In this document: positions 1 to 6,523 of the stretch, piece after piece
Numbering within the stretch: the stretch's first letter is position 1
How the letters are laid out: the number at the start of each line of letters is the position of its first letter
Source of the DNA: Virgibacillus salarius
Lineage (GTDB): Bacteria; Bacillota; Bacilli; Bacillales; Amphibacillaceae
NCBI RefSeq assembly: GCF_039521925.1
Contig: NZ_BAAACY010000008.1
Span: 37,553-101,552, forward strand
Direction of reading: 5' to 3'
DNA: 64,000 nucleotides
Position numbers and translations under genes: made by a program
The notes under the pieces: model-generated
What the model was told of the DNA's origin: nothing
The model's input: only the letters and a program-made list of their open reading frames with translations
Databases searched by the model: none

Positions 1-29
1 GTTGCCTCACCGACCTCCCTTCCAGTTTA

Positions 30-488
30 TCACGCTGAATTTTTATCCAACAAATCGAGCAAGAAGTGGCATTTTTGGCATATTTGGCACAGCATATCTT
101 CTTTCATTGCTCTGATCTTATTTCTGTTTATTCCTAAATGATCTGCAATAGAACGGTAGCTCATACCTTCCATCATGCAATCGAGAATAATTTGATGTTG
201 TTCATCCTCTAGGTAATCTACCATTATTTCTATAGTCAAAACCTTTTCTTTATATTCCTTCCATCGGTTATACAACCTAGTTTCTCTAGCATCCATTTCA
301 TCAATTTCTTTAGGACTTTTAATATTTACATTTGGTTTAGGCATAGCAGCTTCAATTCCATATTGAGCTACTCCCACCGATTTTATGCTTATTCCCTTTA
401 CTCCCCACAAAATATCATGTAATCTGTCCATTTCCTTCTTTCTCCAATGGTATTGATAAATTAGATTTTCTACTTGTTTTTTGTTCAT
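30..488 (-). CDS. ArpU-like phage transcriptional regulator
   Basis: Protein of about 152 residues. The C-terminal half (about residues 95-140) has a sigma-70 region 4-like helix-turn-helix, with DCMMEGMSYRSIADHLG followed by NRNKIRAMKEDM. Proteins of this shape (ArpU/RinA type) close the early region of Gram-positive siphophages and switch on late genes, which fits its place at the left end of the early genes. I chose the ATG at 488 because its leader (AGTGGGGG then GGT, 10-12 bases before ATG) matches that of the gene starting at 1281. An in-frame ATG at 524 after GGAG is the alternative. It overlaps the preceding small gene by about 74 bases. Target genes are inference. Confidence 0.65.
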   Translation of the reverse strand: MNKKQVENLIYQYHWRKKEMDRLHDILWGVKGISIKSVGVAQYGIEAAMPKPNVNIKSPKEIDEMDARETRLYNRWKEYKEKVLTIEIMVDYLEDEQHQIILDCMMEGMSYRSIADHLGINRNKIRAMKEDMLCQICQKCHFLLDLLDKNSA

Positions 489-600
489 TAAACCCAGCCC
501 CCACTTTGAATAATGATTGTACATAATCGCTCCGTTTTACAGGAGATAGTGCGCCCACTCGTTTATCTTTTCTGTATTCACTGACTTTCCATTGATACAT
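415..600 (-). CDS. Small phage protein of unknown function
   Basis: A basic 61-residue protein starting MYQWKVSEYRKDKRVGALSP. Its ATG overlaps the stop of the preceding membrane protein gene as TAATG, so it is probably translated by coupling. The 3' end overlaps the ArpU-like gene in another frame. No domain recognised. It could be partly a shadow, but the coupled start and well-behaved sequence favour a real gene. Confidence 0.45.
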   Translation of the reverse strand: MYQWKVSEYRKDKRVGALSPVKRSDYVQSLFKVGAGFNEQKTSRKSNLSIPLEKEGNGQIT

Positions 601-755
601 TACAGCCACACCAAACTTGCGAAAAATAGAGCCAATGTAATTGCGAATACGAAAGCCATATTATCTTGTAATTTTTTATCTTCTTTCTCTCCGACTATTC
701 CTAATAAGCTAACAACAATAATAATTAATCCAATAATTTGAAATGCTAATATCAT
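600..755 (-). CDS. Small two-helix membrane protein
   Basis: 51 residues with two hydrophobic segments (about 2-21 and 33-50) separated by a charged loop, GEKEDKKLQ. The ATG at 755 follows GGGAGGAATCAAT, a strong ribosome site; a longer upstream frame has none. Short membrane proteins of this kind are common in prophage early regions. Function unknown. Confidence 0.6.
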   Translation of the reverse strand: MILAFQIIGLIIIVVSLLGIVGEKEDKKLQDNMAFVFAITLALFFASLVWL

Positions 756-878
756 ATTGATTCCTCCCACTCGGTTGCAAAAATCGATTAAATTTGTAAA
801 ATAGTTGCAACGATATAAAAAGGACACCAAACGCAGCTTAATGCTGTCATTCAGTGCCCTGGTTGTTCCAGTAGCTTG

Positions 879-1103
879 TTATTTAATTTTATGTCTTTCT
901 GCTTTAAACAATAATTCCATTTGATTTCTATCAGCTTTAATCCATTCGCCATAAGAAAATCCGCAATCAAGACACTGATAATCCATATACCAATAACCCT
1001 CTTTGCTATTTATTCCTTGGCTACAACAACTTCTTACGACTTTCCCATTGTGACTACAAAACAATTGTTTGATTCTAGCTTTAAAACTTACATGCAATTT
1101 CAT
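879..1103 (-). CDS. Small Cys-rich, probably zinc-binding phage protein
   Basis: 74 residues. Cysteines occur as CSH near residue 16, CC near 26 and CLDC near 46, with a nearby His, suggesting a zinc ribbon. The start at 1103 is preceded by GAGGGG at good distance, and this ribosome site overlaps the stop of the gene starting at 1281. Function unknown. Confidence 0.6.
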   Translation of the reverse strand: MKLHVSFKARIKQLFCSHNGKVVRSCCSQGINSKEGYWYMDYQCLDCGFSYGEWIKADRNQMELLFKAERHKIK

Positions 1104-1116
1104 TTTATTAAGCCCC

Positions 1117-1281
1117 TCACTTAGTATACTTAACCTCATACCTACCAAGCTTGCCATCTTGCCACTTCTGAATAACCTCACCAAACCCCGTTGGAGGCTT
1201 ATCCATTTTTTCTAGTTTCCCTTGAACAACTCGATAGACTGCATCCTCATTCAAATCCACAGTTGCTTTTGATTCTTTCAT
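1117..1281 (-). CDS. Small phage protein of unknown function
   Basis: 54 residues beginning MKESKATVDLNED and ending RYEVKYTK. The leader AGTGGGGGTTAGGTC before ATG resembles that of the ArpU-like gene at 488. The TGA stop lies inside the ribosome site of the next gene, typical of a packed phage operon. Charged, no membrane segment, family not recognised. Confidence 0.6.
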   Translation of the reverse strand: MKESKATVDLNEDAVYRVVQGKLEKMDKPPTGFGEVIQKWQDGKLGRYEVKYTK

Positions 1282-1388
1282 GACCTAACCCCCACTTTTT
1301 AAAATAGAGCCAATCTGAGCGTTTCTATTAATTAAATGAGTAAAACTATTAACCTGTTATAAAAACGCCCAAAATCGACACGTACGTT

Positions 1389-1742
1389 CTAAATTTGATG
1401 TAATTCAACCTTTATTCTTGGATTATCTTTATCAACTTCAAAATGATGATTGATATTCCCGATCTGTTTCCAACCGTCATTCTTAATGATTTTTGCTTTA
1501 ACAAGCCCATCTAGTATAAATTTTGTTCCAGCAGCTATATTGTCTTTATCCTTTCGCATATCTTTGCAATACCAGGTAATATCAACATCGGTTCGCTCTA
1601 ACTTAGGAAGCTTTCTAGCATGCAACATGACTAATGCTGTATAATCCTTTTTCATGTTTGCATAAGCGATTGGATGTGATTTACTAGCTTTTATGATTTC
1701 GTTCAGTGTTGGCAATGTGCCAGGTATCGTAAATTCAAGCAT
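1389..1742 (-). CDS. rusA: RusA-like Holliday junction resolvase
   Basis: 117 residues. Opens with EFTIPGTLPTLNEII, the usual N-terminus of phage RusA proteins, and carries the acidic set expected for a metal-dependent resolvase: KDKDN (about 66-70), ILDGL (about 77) and ND (about 90). RusA dimers cut four-way junctions formed during phage recombination. The ATG at 1742 overlaps the previous stop (ATGCTTGA), which implies coupling; a TTG at 1748 is possible. It is usual to find rusA near annealing-protein genes in this phage type. Confidence 0.88.
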   Translation of the reverse strand: MLEFTIPGTLPTLNEIIKASKSHPIAYANMKKDYTALVMLHARKLPKLERTDVDITWYCKDMRKDKDNIAAGTKFILDGLVKAKIIKNDGWKQIGNINHHFEVDKDNPRIKVELHQI

Positions 1743-2106
1743 TTTCAATCAACCAATTTCCGTTAAATAATTCTTCCCAGCTGAACCGACCAAAGTATGA
1801 CAAAGGATCTGTTCCTTTTAATTCAAGTTGAGATCCATCTGCTGGATCAATAAAATATACCTGTTTGCCATCATTTCTTCTCGCATTCATGGCTTCATCA
1901 AATGTTACATAGTTCGGTTCAATCCTCCACAATGCATTAAGAATTTTAGGTTCCATTGCTACTATGCCTTGCGGATAATCCACATATTCTAAATTTCCAT
2001 TTAAAGCTTTAGTTATTTTTATATTTGAATCTTGACTAATGGCGATCTCTCTAACTTTTAAGCTATTCATCATTTCACCAGCAGTAAGCCATGTTTCTTC
2101 ACTCAT
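1735..2106 (-). CDS. Phage protein of unknown function
   Basis: 123 residues beginning MSEETWLTAGEMM. Soluble and acidic, with several aromatic residues near the C-terminus (YFGRFSWEELFNGNW). The start at 2106 follows GAGGGGG at 8 bases. It directly precedes and overlaps rusA. Family not recognised. Confidence 0.65.
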   Translation of the reverse strand: MSEETWLTAGEMMNSLKVREIAISQDSNIKITKALNGNLEYVDYPQGIVAMEPKILNALWRIEPNYVTFDEAMNARRNDGKQVYFIDPADGSQLELKGTDPLSYFGRFSWEELFNGNWLIENA

Positions 2107-2119
2107 GTTTATTACCCCC

Positions 2120-2266
2120 TCAACCATTCCAGATAGGTTTTATATTGTGTTCTTTGCAGTATTCGTAATAATCACCTTGCATCGCATCTGCTAAACCGTA
2201 CATTTCAGCGAAGATAGGATTCCATTCGTCATCATGTTCTTTTTTATACCATTCTGTGAAGGTCAT
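2120..2266 (-). CDS. Small acidic phage protein
   Basis: 48 residues, MTFTEWYKKEHDDEWNP to the end KPIWNG, rich in aromatic and acidic residues. It starts 3 bases after the dUTPase stop and ends inside the ribosome site of the next gene, so its place in the operon is convincing although its own ribosome site is weak. Function unknown. Confidence 0.55.
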   Translation of the reverse strand: MTFTEWYKKEHDDEWNPIFAEMYGLADAMQGDYYEYCKEHNIKPIWNG

Positions 2267-2268
2267 AA

Positions 2269-2868
2269 TTAATACCCATTTGCTTGCCTTTCATGGTTCA
2301 CTTTGTTTTTATCTAGATAGGCTTGTTCTATTTGCTCCCAGGTGAATCCTAAATGTTCTTCACCTAAACCTACAAAACACTCAAATACGTTGTTAAATGC
2401 TTCTTCAATATCTTGTAATGTAATTGTTGCAGGTAAATTTACATCTAAATAGTAATGTATTGCAGATACGTAAGAAAATAATTCATTGAATGTTTCTATT
2501 GGTGTCGCCCCTGTCAAATCATCTTCAACAATTATGTTTTCCGGTTTTATTCCTAATTCCAACCCAATCGACAATATAAAGTGGAGACAATCTACGTATT
2601 CTTCTAGTAGTGGGTTTTGTCTTACCCAGTGATTTCCCCCTTGATCTACAGGACGATATTCTAAATAGTCATCTTCTCCTCTTGGTCGTTGATCACTACT
2701 CCAAAACTTAAACCCTCTCCAATTTTGTGCCAACTCCCCAAGTTCAACTTGGAGAGCTAATATTTTTTTAGGTAATAAATCCTCATTTTTTAAGTTTGGG
2801 AATCTTTCTAATATGTGATTATCTAACTCTTTTTGCATGTTGAACAATTTTTCTAAGTTCACTTTCAT
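2269..2868 (-). CDS. Dimeric dUTPase (all-alpha NTP pyrophosphatase), complete copy
   Basis: About 199 residues of the dimeric dUTPase family (dUTPase_2, MazG-like fold), which converts dUTP to dUMP and pyrophosphate and keeps uracil out of phage DNA. Family motifs are LALQVELGELAQNWRGFKFW (about 37-56) and LLEEYVDCLHFILSIGLELG (about 84-103), supplying the metal-binding acidic residues. GGAGG stands only 3 bases before the ATG at 2868 but 9 bases before an in-frame GTG at 2862, so GTG may be the true start. The first 50 bases overlap the 3' end of the endonuclease gene. A diverged 5' fragment of a second dUTPase lies 1 kb upstream; see findings. Confidence 0.9.
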   Translation of the reverse strand: MKVNLEKLFNMQKELDNHILERFPNLKNEDLLPKKILALQVELGELAQNWRGFKFWSSDQRPRGEDDYLEYRPVDQGGNHWVRQNPLLEEYVDCLHFILSIGLELGIKPENIIVEDDLTGATPIETFNELFSYVSAIHYYLDVNLPATITLQDIEEAFNNVFECFVGLGEEHLGFTWEQIEQAYLDKNKVNHERQANGY

Positions 2869-3586
2869 CGACCTCCAATTTGTATTTATCCCATTTAGAT
2901 TCACTGCCAAAAGTAAATGAAACAGTCACACCTTTTATTTCTTCTTTTGGTACTAATAAAAATTCAATCGGAAAATTATTATCATCAAGTGCTATCAAAA
3001 GATAATGTGAACAATTTTGATTTTTGGCTGTAAATGAATATTGTATTTTTCCGTTTGGTCTAAACCTTCTATTTGATGTTTTTACATCAATTTTTAACCC
3101 CTTCCAATCTATGTCATAGGGATAGTGTGTGGTTATCTCATTCATATCTTTTGAACCTTCAAATAATCCAAGAGCTATCCTTTCTCCATACCTACCAATC
3201 CCAACTTCTAAATCTAATGGTTTATTATCATGAGAAAATTTAAATTCTTTTAATGCGCTAAGTTTGTCTATAACAGTTCTAGTTGAACAGTTATACTTTT
3301 TCGCAATTTTATTAACACTTTTCAATTCTTCATAATCCTTTAATACATTTGACCAATCCGTTATAGATAATGATGTATCTATTCCCCTCTTTTTTAACTG
3401 ATGATATACAGCTTGAAGCGAGCAACCGTATTTTCTTGCAACTAATTCAAGAGTTCCGAGTTCTTGATAATCAACTTCTAAACTAGACCAATCAAAACGA
3501 TTTTTAGCTTTATTTGGATTATGACCCTTAGCCCATATGCTTTTCTTACCTATTTCTTTTCCGCAACCACATTTACAATAATTCAT
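2819..3586 (-). CDS. PD-(D/E)XK endonuclease, homing-type
   Basis: 255 residues. The N-terminus has a small Cys cluster (CKCGCGKEIG, 4-13) typical of DNA-binding nuclease modules. Two similar helix-turn-helix units follow (about 42-70 and 84-112: ELVARKYGCSLQAV and NKIAKKYNCSTRTV). The C-terminal half carries a PD-(D/E)XK core: GER at 134-136, PYDID at 156-160 and DVK at 167-169. That is the build of a sequence-specific DNA-cutting enzyme. The start follows AGAGGTG. The 3' end overlaps the dUTPase gene, so the last residues are encoded by the dUTPase 5' end in another frame. Homing is inferred from its position inside a split dUTPase gene; a regulator with a nuclease fold is a less likely alternative. 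Confidence 0.8.
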   Translation of the reverse strand: MNYCKCGCGKEIGKKSIWAKGHNPNKAKNRFDWSSLEVDYQELGTLELVARKYGCSLQAVYHQLKKRGIDTSLSITDWSNVLKDYEELKSVNKIAKKYNCSTRTVIDKLSALKEFKFSHDNKPLDLEVGIGRYGERIALGLFEGSKDMNEITTHYPYDIDWKGLKIDVKTSNRRFRPNGKIQYSFTAKNQNCSHYLLIALDDNNFPIEFLLVPKEEIKGVTVSFTFGSESKWDKYKLEVDESELRKIVQHAKRVR

Positions 3587-3600
3587 ATTTTCACCTCTAA

Positions 3601-3670
3601 AGTTATATATCTTATATAACTAATTATACCAAATATACGTTCCCTTGTCTATATAAGTTATATAACTTAT
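3601..3670. promoter_or_regulatory. Divergent control region with two related palindromes
   Basis: Bases 3653-3670 form a perfect 18-base palindrome, ATAAGTTATATAACTTAT. Bases 3601-3621 hold a related inverted repeat, AGTTATAT and ATATAACT around 5 bases. One lies just upstream of the endonuclease start, the other just upstream of the ribbon-helix-helix gene on the other strand. The shared half-site suggests operators for the ribbon-helix-helix protein; binding is inference. Confidence 0.55.
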
Positions 3671-3694
3671 AATATTAAACAAGAGGTGATATTA

Positions 3695-3847
3695 ATGGCT
3701 ATTGATAAAGAAAAAAATACGCAAATTCTTGTAACATTCTCAAATGAAGATGTAGAAAAAATTGAAAAGTATTGGCATGATAATAAAATTAAAAATCGCA
3801 GTGAGACTATTAGAGAATTAGTGAGAAAAGGTTTAGAGAGCAAATAA
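3695..3847 (+). CDS. Ribbon-helix-helix (CopG/Arc-type) small regulator
   Basis: 50 residues. A short beta strand (NTQILVTF, 8-15), then helix A (EDVEKIEKYWHDN), a turn NRSE, and helix B (TIRELVRKGL) match the ribbon-helix-helix fold of MetJ/Arc/CopG repressors. AGAGGTGAT precedes the ATG. It is the only plus-strand gene in the left 14.8 kb, divergent from the endonuclease gene, with palindromes between them. Probably an autorepressor that also limits the nuclease. No toxin gene is adjacent, so an antitoxin role is unlikely. Confidence 0.7.
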   Translation: MAIDKEKNTQILVTFSNEDVEKIEKYWHDNKIKNRSETIRELVRKGLESK

Positions 3848-3854
3848 GCTCTCT

Positions 3855-3998
3855 TTACCATTCATTAGCTAACTCTCCTAATTCAACTTGTAAAGCTAGT
3901 ATCTTTTTATCTAGCAAGTCCTGTCCTTCCAGACCTTTTTCTCTTTCTATCCTTGTATCTAATTCCTTTTGAATGGGGAATAATTTATCTAAGTTCAT
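3855..3998 (-). pseudogene. Truncated 5' fragment of a second dUTPase gene
   Basis: 47 codons beginning MNLDKLFPIQKELD and ending ILALQVELGELANEW then TAA. It matches the N-terminus of the downstream dUTPase at roughly 65% of residues by eye and stops right after the conserved Trp. Its ATG overlaps the methyltransferase stop (ATGA) and has an AGGAGGT ribosome site, so it looks like the original dUTPase start in this operon. It converges with the ribbon-helix-helix gene, whose stop is 7 bases away. The nucleotide sequence differs clearly from the complete copy, so this is not a recent duplication. Confidence 0.8.
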
Positions 3999-4912
3999 TG
4001 TTTGACCTCCTGTAATTTTTCAATCTCTACAATTGCTTTAAATATTGGATATATTTGTTGTGGTACTACTGCGTTGCCTAGTGCTATTAATCTACTCTCG
4101 TCCAATTTTGTGGAAAGCCCATCATCCACTCCACAAACTGGGGGTTTATTTTCTTCCCAATATGATCTGGATGATTTTCCCCAATTGAACCCGGCAATGC
4201 TTTCCCGTGTGTTCCTTCCCTCTCTGATTTGGTTAAATGTCTGATTGGTTTGTAATTTTGGCTTGCTGTCGGAGTTGCATAAAAGAACTTTATCAATCTC
4301 CCTAATCCGACTGACCCGTCTTTCCCGTTTTGATTCACTTTCCTCGGCATTCCGTTTTTGGTTATTCTGAATCTGTCGTTCTTTCCTATTACTGAACCCA
4401 TTGTCGCATCTGCTGTTGTTGGAGTGGGCAACAATGAATGTTCGTTTTCGTTCGTGTTTGGCGTTGACGGCACAAGCTGGTATAACAAATGACTGTGTTT
4501 CGTAGCCGATACTTTCCAAGTCAAAAAGCGTTCTGTCGAGTTCCATGTTGACGAAGTTAGCAACATTTTCGCCAACAACCCAACTTGGCTTGATTTCTTC
4601 GATGATCCTAAACATTTCTGGCCAGAGGTCGCGGTCATCTTCCGTGCCTTTTCGCTTCCCGGCAATACTGTAAGGTTGGCAAGGGAATCCTCCTGAAATA
4701 ATGTCAATTGTTCCAACGTCTATGCCCCTTTCCTTTAAGGCTTGTTTATCTAAAATGCGTACATCATCAAATATCGGTACGTCCGGCCAATGCTTGTTTA
4801 ATACTTTTTGGCAGAATGGCTCTCGTTCACAAAATGCCACGGTTTCTATTCCAGCCCATTCAGCAGCAAGACTAATTCCTCCTATACCTGCGAATAATTC
4901 TATAGATTTCAT
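3995..4912 (-). CDS. DNA (cytosine-5) methyltransferase
   Basis: 305 residues. Transfers a methyl group from S-adenosylmethionine to carbon 5 of cytosine. Motif I FAGIGG (7-12), motif IV GGFPCQ with catalytic Cys 78, motif VI ENV (115-117), motif VIII-like HERKRTFIV and the C-terminal GNAVVPQQ (motif X) are all visible. The central variable part is low-complexity and highly charged, and another protein frame lies within it (4087-4716). No restriction gene is adjacent, so it is probably an orphan phage methylase protecting phage DNA. The start at 4912 is the one directly before motif I; a GTG at 4924 is possible. Confidence 0.92.
   Translation of the reverse strand: MKSIELFAGIGGISLAAEWAGIETVAFCEREPFCQKVLNKHWPDVPIFDDVRILDKQALKERGIDVGTIDIISGGFPCQPYSIAGKRKGTEDDRDLWPEMFRIIEEIKPSWVVGENVANFVNMELDRTLFDLESIGYETQSFVIPACAVNAKHERKRTFIVAHSNNSRCDNGFSNRKERQIQNNQKRNAEESESKRERRVSRIREIDKVLLCNSDSKPKLQTNQTFNQIREGRNTRESIAGFNWGKSSRSYWEENKPPVCGVDDGLSTKLDESRLIALGNAVVPQQIYPIFKAIVEIEKLQEVKQ
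4087..4716 (-). CDS. Overprinted protein inside the methyltransferase gene
   Basis: 209 codons, fully within the methyltransferase gene in another frame. It is not a random frame. EKARKMTATSGQKCL near the start, STERFLTWKVSATK and LVPSTPNT in the middle, LLPTPTTADA, and NPQFVEWMMGFPQNWT at the end follow the pattern of a protein family I recognise from phage methyltransferase loci (recollection, not checked). Putative TTG start at 4716 or 4707. It ends inside the methylase 3' part. Function is unknown; a link with target recognition or methylase action is inference from the constant association. Confidence 0.65.
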   Translation of the reverse strand: MEQLTLFQEDSLANLTVLPGSEKARKMTATSGQKCLGSSKKSSQVGLLAKMLLTSSTWNSTERFLTWKVSATKHSHLLYQLVPSTPNTNENEHSLLPTPTTADATMGSVIGKNDRFRITKNGMPRKVNQNGKDGSVGLGRLIKFFYATPTASQNYKPIRHLTKSEREGTHGKALPGSIGENHPDHIGKKINPQFVEWMMGFPQNWTRVD

Positions 4913-4914
4913 GA

Positions 4915-5088
4915 TCAGAACCACCCAGCATGAGGTGATTTATCTTCAATATTCATTGCTTTTAAAGTAGCCAATTTATGCCTTAATTCTTCGTAAGACT
5001 TGCCTTTTACATCGTAATAATCAAACTTGGCTAATTGGTCTATGACATGTGCTGTTTTACTTTGTTCCTCGGTTTGGTATGCCTTCAC
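4915..5088 (-). CDS. Small phage protein of unknown function
   Basis: 57 residues, MKAYQTEEQSKTAH to the end SPHAGWF, mostly helical and charged. The GTG start overlaps the previous TGA (GTGA) and has GGAGG 7 bases upstream. It ends 2 bases before the methyltransferase ATG, so the two are probably coupled. Confidence 0.6.
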   Translation of the reverse strand: MKAYQTEEQSKTAHVIDQLAKFDYYDVKGKSYEELRHKLATLKAMNIEDKSPHAGWF

Positions 5089-5594
5089 GTCATTTCCTCC
5101 TCTGACGTTACGCCTTCTTCTAGTAGGTGTGGGTGTTCGTGTATATTGCCTAGATAAGTCCAGCTACATTCATGTAATCCGTAGAACATACACACTGGAA
5201 TTTTTTCTCGTTTAAATCCAACTTCGTCATTCTCGTACCCCATGTATTTTTGAATATAATTATTATTTATTTCAGTTAAACAAACAGCAGCGACTTCCTC
5301 GTCGTAATCAAGAACACCAATTATTTCGTTTTCCACTTCATTTCCATCAAACAAGAACTGATGCATACTAACTATGTCGCCTGTATATAATTCTTTGGGT
5401 TCTTCGAATTGTTCAACGTCTTTTAATCCTGTGTACTCACTAATGGATTCATAATGCACAGGATGATTTTGTATATACGCCAGCCTGTCAGCGTGATTTA
5501 TATAAATATCATGGTATTCATCATCATCCGTAATCCACTTATCGCCATTCGCTAATGGTTCAATTGATAGACCTCTTACTTTAATCTTCCTCAT
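5085..5594 (-). CDS. YopX-family phage protein
   Basis: 169 residues. The motif order KIKVRGLSI, then ELYTGDIVSMHQFLF, IIGVLDYDEE and YLGNIHEHPHLLE at the end is the YopX pattern found in many Gram-positive phages. Function is unknown. GGAGG precedes the ATG at 5594. Confidence 0.8.
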   Translation of the reverse strand: MRKIKVRGLSIEPLANGDKWITDDDEYHDIYINHADRLAYIQNHPVHYESISEYTGLKDVEQFEEPKELYTGDIVSMHQFLFDGNEVENEIIGVLDYDEEVAAVCLTEINNNYIQKYMGYENDEVGFKREKIPVCMFYGLHECSWTYLGNIHEHPHLLEEGVTSEEEMT

Positions 5595-5632
5595 TCCATT
5601 TCCTCCTTTACCTCCCATTAAGGGAGGGTTAT

Positions 5633-5857
5633 TTATGAATACTTTCCAAAGAACTCTATATGTTTTTCTAATACTTGATTGATGTCCCCCGTTTCAGCCA
5701 TGTCTATAATTTTGTCACCATCCCAAACAATTGTTTCCCATCGCCAAGACGTGAAATTTTCATTTTCATACTTCCTGTAGATCGTACTGATTCTTTTATT
5801 TTTGCCTATTTTGGTATGAATGCTAGTAAACATTCTTGGGTCTGTTTGTCCGTTCAT
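5633..5857 (-). CDS. Small phage protein of unknown function
   Basis: 74 residues with basic and aromatic character. The ATG overlaps the upstream stop (ATGA) and follows AAAGGAG. No family recognised. Confidence 0.6.
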   Translation of the reverse strand: MNGQTDPRMFTSIHTKIGKNKRISTIYRKYENENFTSWRWETIVWDGDKIIDMAETGDINQVLEKHIEFFGKYS

Positions 5858-6159
5858 CCCTCTACTCCTTTCAATGCTTTACGTGCTTTTTCTCCCTTAT
5901 CTTGTACAACTTCTGATTCAATAACTGGAGGAATCACTCGTCTAAAATAGTTATCCTCATCCGCATAAAACTCCAAAATCTGTTTATATTGTTCAATCTC
6001 TTCAACCATTGACTTCATGGCTGGTAAATTATTGTAATGATTCAAGTCGCTCAATCGCTTATTATCTTTCTCTAACTCTTTCACACGTTCTTCTAACTCT
6101 CCTACATAATTACACTCGCTGCACCTTAACCGTCCATGTGTTTCGCATATTTTATCCAT
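5854..6159 (-). CDS. Phage protein with Cys motif and coiled coil
   Basis: 101 residues. N-terminal CETH and CSEC (4-16) may bind zinc. A coiled coil follows (GELEERVKELEKDNKRL, about 18-34) and a helical C-terminal part. Strong GGAGG site before 6159. Function unknown. Confidence 0.65.
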   Translation of the reverse strand: MDKICETHGRLRCSECNYVGELEERVKELEKDNKRLSDLNHYNNLPAMKSMVEEIEQYKQILEFYADEDNYFRRVIPPVIESEVVQDKGEKARKALKGVEG

Positions 6160-6161
6160 CC

Positions 6162-6521
6162 TTATACCTCCACACCTACTGTTTTTAGTGCTGCTTTGCA
6201 TATTGCTAGTGGTAAACTTTCCTGTTGATACGCATAATAGACTTTCTTCGGATCATCAATTGTAGTAGACACCTCTACGTTAATAATGTCTTCTCCAATC
6301 GTTATTGATATCTCGAAATAATTTTCTCTAAGTTCCTTAACCACTTGCCAAGCATCTTCTATTCGTTCAGAAGGTGAAAATTCTCTTTCGTTACCAAGAA
6401 AGAAGAACGATTGCTCGTTTGGCTCGTCAACTAACCAAGTAGTTGTTCCCACATCATTCTTTATCTCTGTATATCCTAATAATCGTAAAGCAACTAATTG
6501 ATCTATCTTTCTGTTATCCAT
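6162..6521 (-). CDS. Phage ABA-sandwich-type small protein
   Basis: 119 residues. LVALRLLGYTEI, then SERIEDAWQVVKELRENYFEISI and LPLAICKAALKTVG, match the phage ABA sandwich domain: two helices packed on a short sheet. The biochemical role is unknown. The junction with its neighbours (GGAGGTTTAGGG before ATG) resembles the next two junctions. Confidence 0.7.
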   Translation of the reverse strand: MDNRKIDQLVALRLLGYTEIKNDVGTTTWLVDEPNEQSFFFLGNEREFSPSERIEDAWQVVKELRENYFEISITIGEDIINVEVSTTIDDPKKVYYAYQQESLPLAICKAALKTVGVEV

Positions 6522-6523
6522 CC

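Noticed and set aside
3695..3847. Antitoxin of a toxin-antitoxin pair
   Set aside because: The neighbouring divergent gene encodes a nuclease with DNA-recognition modules and a homing context, and no small toxin gene adjoins it.
3667..3861. Minus-strand frame opposite the ribbon-helix-helix gene
   Set aside because: Hydrophobic shadow of a well-supported plus-strand gene with a good ribosome site.
3855..3998. dUTPase stump as a simple frameshift or assembly error
   Set aside because: The stump is clearly diverged in sequence from the complete copy and ends at a clean junction, so it is a separate allele rather than an error.
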